Below are positions 8,656 to 18,097 of a stretch of DNA of 64,000 bases, in pieces (position 1 is the first letter of the stretch; each line of letters starts with the position of its first letter). The DNA is from UBA5070 sp035352895. Lineage in GTDB: Bacteria > Fibrobacterota > Fibrobacteria > UBA5070. Position numbers and translations under genes: made by a program. The DNA is taken from NCBI GenBank assembly GCA_035352895.1, contig DAOPYN010000010.1, positions 1 through 64,000 on the forward strand, read 5' to 3'. Under the pieces are notes generated by a model. The model was not told the origin of the DNA and made no database searches. It saw only the letters and a list, made by a program, of their open reading frames with translations.

Positions 8656-9897
8656 GTGCTTCGAATCCTGCACACCTCCGACTGGCATCTGGGCCTGGAA
8701 CTGGGTGGCCACTCCCGGCTGGCCGAGCAGGAACGGTTCCTGGACTGGCTGCTGGAGACCTGCAAGGAGCGCAGGATCGACGCGCTCCTGGTCTGCGGGG
8801 ACATCTTCGACGTGCTCCATCCCCCCGTGGAGGCGCAATCGCTCCTGGCGCGGTTCCTGGTGGATTTCCACCGGACGCTCCCTTCCGCCCTGGCGATCCT
8901 CCTGGCGGGAAACCACGACTCGCCCACCCGTCTGGAGGCTCCCGCCCCGTTCACGGATGCCTTGGGCAGAATCCGTCTGGTCGGGCACTGGAGATCCGAC
9001 CACCCCTCCGACCACCTGATCCCCATCCCGGGACCCGACGGACTTCCGCGGGCGATCTGCCTGGCCGTTCCTTTCCTTCGCTCGCAGGATCTGCTCTGCC
9101 GGACGGAACCGGACCAGTCCCCCGAGGAAGCGCGGGGAAGGGCGATCGGACAGGTCTATTCCACACTCCGCGCGCTGGCCACCCAGCAGCATCCCGGGAT
9201 TCCCGTGGTCTGCACCGGACACCTGACCTTGGCGGGAACCCAGAAGGCGGGATCCGAACGGCTCCTGATCGGAGGCGTGGAATCCGTGCCGACCTCCACG
9301 CTCTCGGCGGACACCGTCTACACGGCACTGGGGCACATCCACCGGATGCAGACCGCCGGGTCGCCCTTCGTCAGGTATTCGGGCAGCCCCCTGGCCATGG
9401 ACTTCGACGAGACGCGCCACGAACACGTGGTCCTTTCGGTGGACATCCCGTCGGACGGACCAGCCTCCCTCGAGTCCGTCCCGGTCCCCGAGGTGGTGCC
9501 CCTTCTGAGGCTGGGAGGACCCGGCAGCGACTGGGAAAACCTGGCTTCGGAGGTCGAACGGTTCGACTGGACCCCCTGGCGAGGCCTGCCTCGCTCCTTG
9601 CAGCCCCTCGTGGAGCTTTCCTTCCGCGAAGACGGCCCCGTCGTGGACCTGCGGGAACGCACGGACGCGTTGCTCGCCGACCTGCCGCTGCGGCTGGTGG
9701 GCGCACCGCGGATCCACCGTTCGGTGGCGGTCGGCGAGGATCCCGATCGGATCCAGACGGATCTCGGCAGCCAGGACGCGCCATTGCGGGTGCTGGAAAC
9801 CCATTGGCTGCGCCACCACGGCGCGGAACCTCCGGCCGACCTCGTCGCATGCTTCCTGGAGGCGGTGGAGACCGTCAGGTCGGGAGGCGGGACTTGA
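8656..9897 (+). CDS. sbcD: exonuclease SbcCD, nuclease subunit SbcD
   Basis: The Mre11-type Mn-dependent nuclease subunit of SbcCD, about 413 residues, which cuts hairpins and protein-blocked DNA ends. Metallophosphoesterase motifs are in order: TSDWHLG near the N-terminus, CGDIFDVL, AGNHDSPTR, and later TGHLTL and LGHIHRMQ. I prefer the GTG at 8656 because VLRILHTSDWHLG matches the usual family N-terminus; TTG at 8620 and GTG at 8641 are alternatives. The gene overlaps sbcC by four bases (TTGA), as expected for a stoichiometric complex. Confidence 0.92.
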   Translation: MLRILHTSDWHLGLELGGHSRLAEQERFLDWLLETCKERRIDALLVCGDIFDVLHPPVEAQSLLARFLVDFHRTLPSALAILLAGNHDSPTRLEAPAPFTDALGRIRLVGHWRSDHPSDHLIPIPGPDGLPRAICLAVPFLRSQDLLCRTEPDQSPEEARGRAIGQVYSTLRALATQQHPGIPVVCTGHLTLAGTQKAGSERLLIGGVESVPTSTLSADTVYTALGHIHRMQTAGSPFVRYSGSPLAMDFDETRHEHVVLSVDIPSDGPASLESVPVPEVVPLLRLGGPGSDWENLASEVERFDWTPWRGLPRSLQPLVELSFREDGPVVDLRERTDALLADLPLRLVGAPRIHRSVAVGEDPDRIQTDLGSQDAPLRVLETHWLRHHGAEPPADLVACFLEAVETVRSGGGT

Positions 9898-12800
9898 AGA
9901 TCCTCGCCATCCGCGGTCAGAATCTGGCATCCTTGCCCCGGTTCGAGCTGGAACTCGCCACGGGCACCCTCGCCGGGGCTGGACTGTTCGCGATCGTGGG
10001 CCCCACCGGAGCGGGAAAGAGCACCATCCTCGACGCGATGTGCCTGGCGATCTACCAACGCGCGCCCCGGCTGGACGGCGCACCCGCGGACACCCGCATG
10101 GCGGTGGCGGGATTCGGTCCGCTGGCGCAGGACGACATCCGGCAGCTTCTGCGCCGGGGGTGCACCACCGGATTCGCGGAAGTGGACTTCAAGGCGGTGG
10201 ACGGCGAAGCCTACCGGGTCCGATGGGGGTTCCGCGCCCCCAAGCGCAAGGGCTCGGCGGTCCAGGAGGAGACCTCCCTCGTGCGCCTTGCCGACGGCTC
10301 CGTGCTGAGGACCTCCTCCGACCGCAAGGACGCCTTCCGCGCCCATGTGGACTCCCTGGTGGGCATGAGCTGGCCCCAGTTCACCCGCACCATCCTCCTG
10401 GCCCAGGGCCGCTTCGCCGAATTCCTCCGCGCCGGCGAGAACGACCGCAGCGCGCTTCTGGAGCGTCTGACGGGCACGGGAATCTTCAGCCGGATCTCCA
10501 TGGAGATCTTCCGCCGCACCCGACAGGAATGCGATGCGCTGGATTTCCAACGCCACGCGCGGGAAAGCCTCTCCATCCTGCCCGCCGAGGAGCGGGAAAC
10601 GATCGAACTCGAGATCGCCCAACTGGACGCATCCCTCCCCCAGGCGGGCGCGCGCTCCAAGGAGGCGTCCGAACTCCTGGAACTGACGGGACGCCTGCGG
10701 TTGCTGGAACGCGACAAGGAGTCGCTGGAAGGCGAGCTGGAAGCCTGCCGTGCCTTCCAGGTCTCACAGGGCGCGGAAATCGAGGAGAAGCGGGATCTGC
10801 TGGAAATGGCCAGGAAGAGGGACGCCACCCTCACCGAGGAGATCGACCGGGCGCGGGAGCTGGACCACGAACTGGAAGCGGTCGCGGGCTCGATGGAGGA
10901 CGCGCGACGGAGACTGGAATCCGTCCAGGCCGAATGCGCCGACCTGCGCAGTCGGATGACCCTCATCCAAACGCAGAAGGCCGAGCTTTCCGACCGGACC
11001 GCCTCCTTGCGGGATTGGCTTGCCCAGAGCGCGAGGCTCGGCCCCATCGCATCGGAATGGTCCACCGTGGACCGCCTCCTGGCCATGCTGGCCGAGGAGA
11101 TCGAGAAGCTGCGGCGGTCCGACCAGGAATTGGATCGCGCCCGTCTGGAGCTGGGCCGCGCGGTGGAGGAACTGGCCGCGGCGGAAGCGGAGCTGGCCGC
11201 CCTCAACAAGGGTCTTCCCGACGAGGATGCTCCCGCCCTGCGCGGGAGGATCGCCGCCTTGGAAGCGGAAGCCGCCGCTTTGGAACAGCTGCGCGAACGC
11301 ACCCGGATCCTCGATGAGATCGAGGAACTCCGATCCGCCCTGGACCAGAGCGATGCCGCCCTGGGCCGGATCGCCTCCGTCCTCCCCGGTCTGGAAGTGG
11401 CCGAACGGACCGCCCACGCCATGCTGGAAGTCGCCCGGATCGCCACCTCCGGGGACGTGCACACCCTTCGATCGGTGCTCCGCGATGGTGACCCATGTCC
11501 CGTCTGCGGCTCCCCCGACCATCCCTGGCGGGACCGCGAAGAGGCGACGGACCCCGCGCTGGGCGCCCAGGAGGAGTTCCATCGCGAGGCCCGCTCGCGC
11601 CTGGAGGAAGCCCAGCACGAACGGATCCGGCTGGAATCGGCGAGCCAGGCTTCCCGATCCAGGATCGATCGACTCGCCGCGCAGGAAGCAACCCTCCCCG
11701 CTCCCGACCCGGCCAGATGGAAGGCCATGGAAGATGCGCTGGCCACCGATCCGGGACTCCAACGCAAGGATTGGGTGGGCCGACGGCTCCAGGAATCGCT
11801 GCAATCGAGGCGGGAGATCCAGGAGTCCCTCGAACGGCTGCATCGCCACGACCAGACCCGCTCCCGGGTCGCCTTGAAATCCCAGACCCGCCAGCACAAG
11901 CGCAAGGAGACCGACGCGCTGGAATCGCGCCGATCCGAGGTGGAGGACAACCTGGAAGCGGTGTCGTCGGACCTCGACGCCTACTTCGGAGGAAGGGCCT
12001 GGCGGGATTTCCACGCGTCGGATCCGCATTACCGCCAGAAATTGTCCCAAAAGGTGGTGGAATTCCTCAGCCTGCGGGACGAACATGCCGAACTCCAGCG
12101 CGAACTGGACGTGGCCTCCGAACGGGAGAGGACCCAGGCCGAGGATCTCCCCCGGCTGGAACGGGCCCTGCAGGCGGCCGAAGAAACCCTCGAATCGACC
12201 ACCGCGCGCTGGCGCGAGCGGCAGGAGGAACGTTCCCTCCTCCTTTCCGGAAGGCCGTGGCGGGAGGTCCAGGACGAATCCCGTCAACGGTTGGAAGGCC
12301 TCGCGCGGGAACTGGAGACCGCCGAGGAAGCCGGCGCCCTGTCCCGCGAGCGGGCAGCGCGCCTGGAAGGGAGCCTCGCGCGGATCGTCTCCGACCTCGA
12401 TGCGGCGGGATCGTCGGTGCGGATGCGCGCCACCGCCCTGGGCGTCGACCTCGACCCTTCCTTCGACCCGCAGAGGTTCGCCGCCGACGCGCTGGCCCTC
12501 TGGCGGGCCCAGGAGTCCCGGCGGGCCCAGCTGGAAGCGCTCCGCGCGCAGGACGACCGCGCCATCGGCCACGGTGGCGAGCTGGATGCCAGGATCCATC
12601 GGCAGGAGGAGGTCGCCGTCCGCTGGACGCGTCTCTCGCGGGAGGTGGGATCGGCCGACGGGAAGGCCTTCCGCCGCATCGCCCAACAGCTCACCTTGGA
12701 GAACCTGTTGGAAAGGGCCAATCGGGAGCTCGTCGGCCTCTCGCCGCGCTACCGTCTCCGCGCCGTTCCCGATTCCCTGCATTTCGGGGTGGAGGACAGG

Positions 12801-13118
12801 GAATCGTTCGAGGAGATCCGTCCCGTCCACACGCTTTCCGGAGGGGAAACCTTCCTGGTTTCGCTGGCTTTGGCGCTGGCCCTCTCCTCGCTTGCGTCGG
12901 GTGGCCAATCGGTGGAGACCCTGTTCATCGACGAGGGCTTCGGAACCCTGGACGGCGCGGTCCTCACCGAAGTCGTCCAAGCGTTGGAGAGGCTCCACGC
13001 CACGGGTCGGCAGATCGGGATCGTGACCCACGTGGAAGAATTGAAGGACCAGGTCGCCGCGCTCGTGGAGGTCAGGAGGACCGGTCCCGGACGCGCGAAC
13101 GTGGTGGTCTCGGGCTGA
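9894..13118 (+). CDS. sbcC: exonuclease SbcCD, ATPase subunit SbcC
   Basis: A 1074-residue Rad50-type SMC-like ATPase that drives the SbcD nuclease. Walker A GPTGAGKST lies at 36-44. Two long Glu/Arg-rich coiled coils flank a zinc hook, CPVC at about 535-538, where two molecules join. The ABC signature LSGGETF (around 980) and Walker B LFIDEGFGTLD (around 1005) are near the C-terminus. The start is TTG at 9894, giving an N-terminus KILAIRGQNLASL that matches the family, with GGGAGG a few bases upstream; it shares TTGA with the sbcD stop. The length is typical. Confidence 0.93.
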   Translation: MKILAIRGQNLASLPRFELELATGTLAGAGLFAIVGPTGAGKSTILDAMCLAIYQRAPRLDGAPADTRMAVAGFGPLAQDDIRQLLRRGCTTGFAEVDFKAVDGEAYRVRWGFRAPKRKGSAVQEETSLVRLADGSVLRTSSDRKDAFRAHVDSLVGMSWPQFTRTILLAQGRFAEFLRAGENDRSALLERLTGTGIFSRISMEIFRRTRQECDALDFQRHARESLSILPAEERETIELEIAQLDASLPQAGARSKEASELLELTGRLRLLERDKESLEGELEACRAFQVSQGAEIEEKRDLLEMARKRDATLTEEIDRARELDHELEAVAGSMEDARRRLESVQAECADLRSRMTLIQTQKAELSDRTASLRDWLAQSARLGPIASEWSTVDRLLAMLAEEIEKLRRSDQELDRARLELGRAVEELAAAEAELAALNKGLPDEDAPALRGRIAALEAEAAALEQLRERTRILDEIEELRSALDQSDAALGRIASVLPGLEVAERTAHAMLEVARIATSGDVHTLRSVLRDGDPCPVCGSPDHPWRDREEATDPALGAQEEFHREARSRLEEAQHERIRLESASQASRSRIDRLAAQEATLPAPDPARWKAMEDALATDPGLQRKDWVGRRLQESLQSRREIQESLERLHRHDQTRSRVALKSQTRQHKRKETDALESRRSEVEDNLEAVSSDLDAYFGGRAWRDFHASDPHYRQKLSQKVVEFLSLRDEHAELQRELDVASERERTQAEDLPRLERALQAAEETLESTTARWRERQEERSLLLSGRPWREVQDESRQRLEGLARELETAEEAGALSRERAARLEGSLARIVSDLDAAGSSVRMRATALGVDLDPSFDPQRFAADALALWRAQESRRAQLEALRAQDDRAIGHGGELDARIHRQEEVAVRWTRLSREVGSADGKAFRRIAQQLTLENLLERANRELVGLSPRYRLRAVPDSLHFGVEDRESFEEIRPVHTLSGGETFLVSLALALALSSLASGGQSVETLFIDEGFGTLDGAVLTEVVQALERLHATGRQIGIVTHVEELKDQVAALVEVRRTGPGRANVVVSG

Positions 13119-13193
13119 ATCCGCCCACGAGGATCGAGCGTCGCCGAATCCCACACTCCCCCCATTGGCCCGGAAAGTCCTAGATTGGGGGCC

Positions 13194-13721
13194 ATGTCCA
13201 ACCTCGCGGACCTGGTCCGCAACATCCCAAACTGGCCAAAACCCGGCATCCAATTCAAGGACATCACCACTCTCCTGAAGGATCCGGTGGGCCTGCGACA
13301 GGCCGTCGAGGAACTCTCCCGCCCCTTCGAGACCGCCGGCGTGGACGTGGTCCTGGGCACGGAAGCACGCGGCTTCCTGTTCGCCCCGGCCATCGCCCTG
13401 CACCTGGGGGCCGGTTGCATCCTGGCCCGCAAGCCGGGAAAGCTCCCCTGGAAGACCGTGAGCCAGTCCTACCAGCTGGAATACGGCACCGATCGTCTGG
13501 AACTGCACGAGGACGCCATCCAGCCAGGACAGCGGGTCCTTCTGGTGGACGATCTCCTCGCCACCGGCGGCACCATCCTGGCGGCGACCGAACTGGTGCA
13601 CCAGCTGGGGGGGATGGTGGCCGGGTACGCCTTCCTGATCGAACTTTCCTTCCTTCTCGGACGCGCGAAACTCGGCTCCGCGCCCGTCCACTCGCTCATC
13701 CAATACGCCTCGGAGGAATGA
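13194..13721 (+). CDS. apt: adenine phosphoribosyltransferase
   Basis: A 175-residue purine salvage enzyme that makes AMP from adenine and PRPP in the cytoplasm. The PRPP-binding motif VLLVDDLLATGGT lies at 115-127, preceded by GTEARGFLFAP and ARKPGKLPW, both diagnostic of Apt. N-terminal IPNWPKPGIQFKDIT is also typical. ATG at 13194 is chosen over the TTG nine bases upstream because the family begins there; no strong Shine-Dalgarno is visible. It is followed after one base by the small four-Cys gene, so they are probably cotranscribed. Confidence 0.95.
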   Translation: MSNLADLVRNIPNWPKPGIQFKDITTLLKDPVGLRQAVEELSRPFETAGVDVVLGTEARGFLFAPAIALHLGAGCILARKPGKLPWKTVSQSYQLEYGTDRLELHEDAIQPGQRVLLVDDLLATGGTILAATELVHQLGGMVAGYAFLIELSFLLGRAKLGSAPVHSLIQYASEE

Positions 13722-13722
13722 C

Positions 13723-14055
13723 ATGGACTTTTCCGGCGATCGCTTCATCGACAAGAACAACAGTCTGGCCAAGGCCTACGAGGCCGACCGCAACAAGGGC
13801 CGCACCGTGGTCAAGAAGGACGAGGGTGGCGCCGCCAAGGAAGAGGCCCAGACCTGCTACAACTGCAAGACCCGCAACCGCTGCGACGTCTTCCGCAAGT
13901 GGCGGACGGGAGGAACGACCGGAGTGGTCTCCGTCGGCCAGGACCAGCATTACTGGTGCAAGAACTGGATAGAAGATCCCGTGACCAAGGTGTCCAACGT
14001 CACCGACAAGCAGGCGAAATCGATGATGCGCTCCTTCCGGAGCGGCCGTCTCTGA
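13723..14055 (+). CDS. small four-cysteine protein of unknown function
   Basis: A 110-residue hydrophilic protein that I do not recognise. It has C45, C48, C54 and C79 in the pattern CYNC-x5-C ... C, preceded by a charged, probably disordered N-terminus. The four Cys could bind zinc or an iron-sulfur cluster. Several aromatic and basic residues follow (HYWCKNW). The ATG is one base after the apt stop, and its TGA stop lies in a CTGA overlap with the aminotransferase gene. There is no signal peptide or membrane helix, so it is presumably cytoplasmic. Confidence 0.6.
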   Translation: MDFSGDRFIDKNNSLAKAYEADRNKGRTVVKKDEGGAAKEEAQTCYNCKTRNRCDVFRKWRTGGTTGVVSVGQDQHYWCKNWIEDPVTKVSNVTDKQAKSMMRSFRSGRL

Positions 14056-15050
14056 GTCCAGGTCCCCTGGATCCCTTCCGGCACGGGGCGACGGATTCCG
14101 GTCCCGATCCCGTCGCCGACTTCTCCACCAACGTCCATCCCCTCGGTCCATGTCCGGCGGTGCTCGAGCGATTGGCGCAGGCGCCACGCGACCGGTACCC
14201 GGATCCGGATTATCTGCGGGTCCGACGGGATCTTGCCGACTTCCACGGGGTGGATCCGGAACGGATCGTCCCGGGGTCGGGTGCATCGGAGCTGATCCAT
14301 CGCCTGGTGGGCCTCCATCCAGGGATCGTGTTGACCATGCAGCGGACCTTCGTGGAATACCGCCGATCCGCCTCCATCTGGAACCGCGACACCCTGCAGG
14401 CGCGTTCGGAAGCGGAATTCCTGCGCTGGCTCCCGCTTTCGGCCATCGCGTTCCTTTGTCATCCGAACAACCCCGACGGCATTCTCCACGCCCCGGCCTT
14501 CCTGGAGGAGGCCGCGCGGACCGCGGAGGCTTCGGGAACCATCCTGGTGCTGGATCTGGCCTACCAATCCATCCTGGACGACCACGCACCCCAGCTACCT
14601 TCCCGGGCCACGCACCTGTACGCCCCCAACAAGCCGTTGGACTGCGCCGGAGTGCGGGCCGCCTACCTGGTGGCTCCGACGAAGGAACAAGGAACCGCCT
14701 GGAGGAGCCATGCCCCCTCCTGGGTGGTGGGTTCCGAAGGAGTGGCCCTACTGGAAGCCTGGTGTTCCCCCGAGGTGGCATCGTGGCTTTCGGGAAAACG
14801 ACACCAGGTCCGTAGACTGGTGACCTGCCTGGGATCGCTCCTGGCCGACGCCGGATGGTCCGTGCAGGCCACGAGCGCCAATTTCCTGCTGGCGCGCCCT
14901 CCTCGGGCGGAATCGGCCTTGGCGCTGGAAAGGTCCGGATTGCGGTTGCGGGACGCCACCAACATGGGATACCCCGGCTGGTACCGGCTGGCCGCCCGAC
15001 CGATCCGGGAATTGGTGTCCTTGCGGGATGCACTGCGCACGGAGGTTTGA
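14052..15050 (+). CDS. PLP-dependent aminotransferase, CobD/HisC-like
   Basis: About 332 residues of fold-type I PLP enzyme. The N-terminal DFSTNVHPLGPCPAVL and YPDPDYLRVRRDL blocks resemble threonine-phosphate decarboxylase (CobD) more than histidinol-phosphate aminotransferase (HisC). HPNNPDG and LDLAY bind the cofactor, and APNKPLDCAGVRAAYL carries the Schiff-base lysine. No ATG, GTG or TTG occurs in frame between the previous gene and the conserved N-terminus; CTG at 14052 lies in a CTGA overlap with the upstream stop and has GGAG at 14039-14042, so I take it as the start. If it is CobD, it would make aminopropanol phosphate for cobalamin, which the mutase in this window needs. Confidence 0.7.
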   Translation: MSPGPLDPFRHGATDSGPDPVADFSTNVHPLGPCPAVLERLAQAPRDRYPDPDYLRVRRDLADFHGVDPERIVPGSGASELIHRLVGLHPGIVLTMQRTFVEYRRSASIWNRDTLQARSEAEFLRWLPLSAIAFLCHPNNPDGILHAPAFLEEAARTAEASGTILVLDLAYQSILDDHAPQLPSRATHLYAPNKPLDCAGVRAAYLVAPTKEQGTAWRSHAPSWVVGSEGVALLEAWCSPEVASWLSGKRHQVRRLVTCLGSLLADAGWSVQATSANFLLARPPRAESALALERSGLRLRDATNMGYPGWYRLAARPIRELVSLRDALRTEV

Positions 15051-15065
15051 TACCTTCTAGGCAAC

Positions 15066-15548
15066 GTGAGTCCGCAGCCATCCCAAGCCTTGCCTCAGGA
15101 AATCCTCGCGGTGCTGGAATCCACCTTCCAGCGGCTTCTGACCGAATGCACGTTCTCGGACGCCTGGTCCATGCCGCAGCTGGCCGCCGACGAGGATGCC
15201 CCCTCGCGCTGTCCGTTGCAGGTGGTCCTCCCCATGTCCTCGCCGTGGCAGGGCCGCATCCTCATCGCGGGCGACCGCGAAACGGTGTTCGACCTCGCCG
15301 CGGGCTTCCACAGCCTGCCCGACCAGATGGTGGACGAGGGGATCGCATTGGACTTCCTGGCGGAGATCGGCGGCCTGCTGGTCCGCGACCTCTTCTGCGC
15401 CGTGGATCTGCCCGTCGCCTTGCTGGAACCCACCGCCCTGGACCCGGCCATCGCCCGGGCCTTGTGGCAGGAAGAATCCACCGGCCGCGCCGCATTGGGC
15501 TGCAACGGCGGCAGGATGATCGCGGCCCTCCGTTCCGGCCTCAAGTGA
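15066..15548 (+). CDS. CheX/CheC-like domain protein
   Basis: A 160-residue soluble protein starting at GTG. The central part (LDFLAEIGGLLVRDLF, about residues 98-113) and the overall alpha/beta pattern resemble the CheX-like phosphatase fold, including an E plus small-residue pattern on a helix. The classic ExxN dephosphorylation motif is not clear, so I would not claim phosphatase activity. There is no signal peptide or membrane helix. It overlaps the next gene by four bases (GTGA), and a receiver-domain protein lies 3 kb downstream. Confidence 0.45.
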   Translation: MSPQPSQALPQEILAVLESTFQRLLTECTFSDAWSMPQLAADEDAPSRCPLQVVLPMSSPWQGRILIAGDRETVFDLAAGFHSLPDQMVDEGIALDFLAEIGGLLVRDLFCAVDLPVALLEPTALDPAIARALWQEESTGRAALGCNGGRMIAALRSGLK

Positions 15549-16105
15549 ACCCCGCCGCGATCCTCCTCCTGGCGACGAGTCTTTCCTTCGCCGGCCTCCT
15601 CCCCCAGGACCGCCTGCGCACGGGCATGACGGAAATCGGCATGCGCGGATGGAGCGTGGAACGCGAGGCGGGCACCACCGACCTGGCGGGGATCTCGGCC
15701 GCCACATTCGTGACCGACAACGTGTCCCTGGGGATCCTCGCCTCGCGGGCGTTCGGCCCCCAGGCGAGGTCGTTTTCCGTCAACGCGCTGTGCCGCTACT
15801 ACTTCCTTCCCCTGGGCCGCTTCACCCCCTGGCTGGAAGGCCGGTTCGGCGGCCTGGTGCCGCAGGGAAGCGCCATCGGCGCCACCCAGATGGCCGCCGG
15901 ATTCGGACTGCGATGGCGCCCCTTCGCCCCGATCGGCCTGGACCTCAGGTTGGCCGGATTCGAACGCTGGGGGTACGACGACCCGTCCGAGGGAACCAAC
16001 GGGACCTCCGAATGGATGCTCCAACGGCTCCCCCTGCTCCCGGAGCGTTTCGACGGAGGCTTGCTCCGTCTCCTTCCCGAGCCATCCCTCCAGATCCTCT
16101 TTTGA
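15545..16105 (+). CDS. secreted protein, probable outer-membrane beta-barrel
   Basis: A 186-residue protein with a short signal peptide (about 1-17, AAILLLATSLSFAG). The mature part alternates polar and apolar residues with frequent aromatics and Gly (RYYFLPLGRFTPWLEGRFGGLVP), as in small eight-stranded outer-membrane barrels. It lacks a terminal Phe motif of the strict BamA type, though it ends in LQILF. Start GTG at 15545 sits in a GTGA overlap with the upstream stop, so translation is coupled. Function unknown. Confidence 0.6.
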   Translation: MNPAAILLLATSLSFAGLLPQDRLRTGMTEIGMRGWSVEREAGTTDLAGISAATFVTDNVSLGILASRAFGPQARSFSVNALCRYYFLPLGRFTPWLEGRFGGLVPQGSAIGATQMAAGFGLRWRPFAPIGLDLRLAGFERWGYDDPSEGTNGTSEWMLQRLPLLPERFDGGLLRLLPEPSLQILF

Positions 16106-16116
16106 CAGGAACCGAC

Positions 16117-17094
16117 ATGGACCTCCCTCGCCGCATGCGCAGAAACCGCCGATCGCCGGCCATCCGGGCCATGGTCCGGGAGACGTCCCTGGCGGCAGCC
16201 AACCTGGTGATGCCCTGCTTCGTGCGCGAAGGCTCCGGACCGGCCCAGCCCATCGCGTCCATGCCCGGCTGCCATCGCCACTCGGTACCGGACCTGGTGG
16301 AGCGCGCCCGCGAATGGGCCGACTTGGGACTGGCCGGGATCGCGCTGTTCCCCGTGACGCCGGATTCCGTCAAGACCCCCGACGCCCGCGCCGCGCTGGA
16401 CCCGCGGGGATTGGTTCCCCGGACGCTGGAAGCCGTGAAGAAGGCGCTCCCCGACTTCCCCGTGTTCACCGACCTCGCCCTGGATCCGTTCACCGACCAC
16501 GGCCACGACGGCCTCATGGACGCGTCGGGGCGGATCCTGAACGACCCCACGGTGGAGATCCTCTCGCGGATGGCCGCACTCCACGCCGGACACGGGGCGG
16601 ATTTCGTGTGCCCTTCCGACATGATGGACGGCCGCGTGGGAGCCATCCGCTCGCAACTGGACGGGGAGGGCTTCACCGACACCGGGATCCTGGCCTACAC
16701 CGCCAAGTACGCGAGCGCGTTCTACGGACCCTTCCGGGACGCGTTGGATTCCGCACCGCGCCACGGCGACAAGAAGACCTACCAGATGGATCCGGCCAAT
16801 CGCCGCGAAGCCTGGCTGGAAGCCGATCTCGACGAATCGGAAGGAGCCGACATCCTGATGGTGAAGCCGGGGCTCCCCTACCTGGACATCCTGCGCGAGC
16901 TGCGCGACCGCACGGCGCTTCCCTTGGCCGCCTACCACGTCTCCGGCGAATACGCGATGCTGAAGGCCGCCGCCGAGCGTGGATGGATCGACTACCGCGC
17001 CTGCCTCCTGGAAAGCCTCGTCGGTTTCCGTCGCGCGGGGGCGGATCTGGTCTTCACCTACGGCGCCGCCGAGGCGGCTGGATGGCTCGCCTGA
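16117..17094 (+). CDS. hemB: delta-aminolevulinic acid dehydratase
   Basis: A 325-residue porphobilinogen synthase that condenses two 5-aminolevulinate molecules for haem, sirohaem and cobalamin. Schiff-base lysines are K197 (AYTAKYASAFYGPFRDA) and K250 (MVKPGLPYLD). The metal region reads ALDPFTDHGHDG (121-132) with Asp instead of the three Cys of zinc enzymes, so it is the Mg-dependent type. ATG at 16117 has AGGA just upstream; the longer open frame upstream lies in the outer-membrane gene. Its stop overlaps the hydrolase start (TGATG). As a tetrapyrrole gene it shares a pathway with the CobD-like gene 1 kb upstream. Confidence 0.95.
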   Translation: MDLPRRMRRNRRSPAIRAMVRETSLAAANLVMPCFVREGSGPAQPIASMPGCHRHSVPDLVERAREWADLGLAGIALFPVTPDSVKTPDARAALDPRGLVPRTLEAVKKALPDFPVFTDLALDPFTDHGHDGLMDASGRILNDPTVEILSRMAALHAGHGADFVCPSDMMDGRVGAIRSQLDGEGFTDTGILAYTAKYASAFYGPFRDALDSAPRHGDKKTYQMDPANRREAWLEADLDESEGADILMVKPGLPYLDILRELRDRTALPLAAYHVSGEYAMLKAAAERGWIDYRACLLESLVGFRRAGADLVFTYGAAEAAGWLA

Positions 17095-18077
17095 TGCCAT
17101 CGAAGGCCGCGATGGCCGGACTGGCGCTGGCGCTGGCATCCCAAGCCCTCGCCGTTCCTGCCTGGTTCCCCAGGGATTTCGCGCCCGTGCCGGAACGGCT
17201 GGATTCCGGACTGGGCAGCTACCTGGAAGCGGAACGACTGGCCTTCGAGCCCGCCATCCACCGGATGGGAGTGGTCCGCTCCGGGGACAAGGACATCGCC
17301 TGCCACCTCTGGATCCCCGCCGACGCGCGCGCCACGGTGTTCCTGGTCCACGGCTTCTACAACCACAGCGGCACCTGGTCTCCCCACATCCGACGGTGGA
17401 CGGCGCAGGGCCTGGCGGTGGTGGCCTTCGACCTCCCCGGCCACGGATTGAGCGACGGACGCAGGATGGACATCGACTCCGTTCCGGAGTACGCCATGGC
17501 CCTGGAGGCGGTGGAGGACTCGCTGCGAAACCGTGTCCCCCTCCCCTGGATGGTCGTGGGCCATTCCCTGGGCGGAACGGTGGTCCTGGAGCGCGGCACG
17601 CGGCCGGAGTATCCGTACGCCCGTTCGATCCTGCTGGCCCCCCTGGTGCGCTACGCCGACTGGTCGAAAATCGGCATCGCCCTCCCGCTGGTGGGGCTCA
17701 CCACCGACCACGTCGAGCGCAAGCGCGACATCCACTCCAGCTCCGACACCGCCTTCCTGCGGACACTCCTGACCGACCCTCTGGAAGGCTGGCGGACGGG
17801 AATATCCTGGTTGCGCGCCATCCGCCGCTGGAACGAGCGCATCGACACCGCACGATGGGCCATATCCCGGTGGACCCTCCTGCAAGGAGACCTCGACGGC
17901 ACCATCGACGTCGACTACCAGGCCCGGTGGTTTCCTCGGCACTTTCCCGATCTTCCCACGCTTCGGTTCCCGGCGGCCCGGCACCATCTGCACAACGAAT
18001 CCGCCCCGGAAGGCGACCGGGTCCGCGCTTCCCTGGACTCGATCCTCATCTCGGCCCTTTCCTTCGGGGCGAAATAA
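17094..18077 (+). CDS. alpha/beta hydrolase, monoacylglycerol lipase-like
   Basis: A 327-residue serine hydrolase. A hydrophobic N-terminus (AMAGLALALASQALA) looks like a signal peptide ending near residue 20, so it is probably periplasmic. The nucleophile is S158 in GHSLGG; HGFYNHSG forms the oxyanion loop; GDLDGTID and RHHLHNES near the C-terminus supply Asp and His. The pattern fits the Hydrolase_4 group (monoacylglycerol lipase/lysophospholipase). ATG at 17094 overlaps the hemB stop (TGATG); another ATG at 17082 is possible. The substrate is not determined. Confidence 0.78.
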   Translation: MPSKAAMAGLALALASQALAVPAWFPRDFAPVPERLDSGLGSYLEAERLAFEPAIHRMGVVRSGDKDIACHLWIPADARATVFLVHGFYNHSGTWSPHIRRWTAQGLAVVAFDLPGHGLSDGRRMDIDSVPEYAMALEAVEDSLRNRVPLPWMVVGHSLGGTVVLERGTRPEYPYARSILLAPLVRYADWSKIGIALPLVGLTTDHVERKRDIHSSSDTAFLRTLLTDPLEGWRTGISWLRAIRRWNERIDTARWAISRWTLLQGDLDGTIDVDYQARWFPRHFPDLPTLRFPAARHHLHNESAPEGDRVRASLDSILISALSFGAK

Positions 18078-18097
18078 GTTTACGCTATGGTGGATCC

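Noticed and set aside
5655..9026. Very long open frame on the minus strand opposite the kinase
   Set aside because: It mirrors the codon pattern of the real gene in GC-rich DNA; residues are low-complexity and lack any motif.
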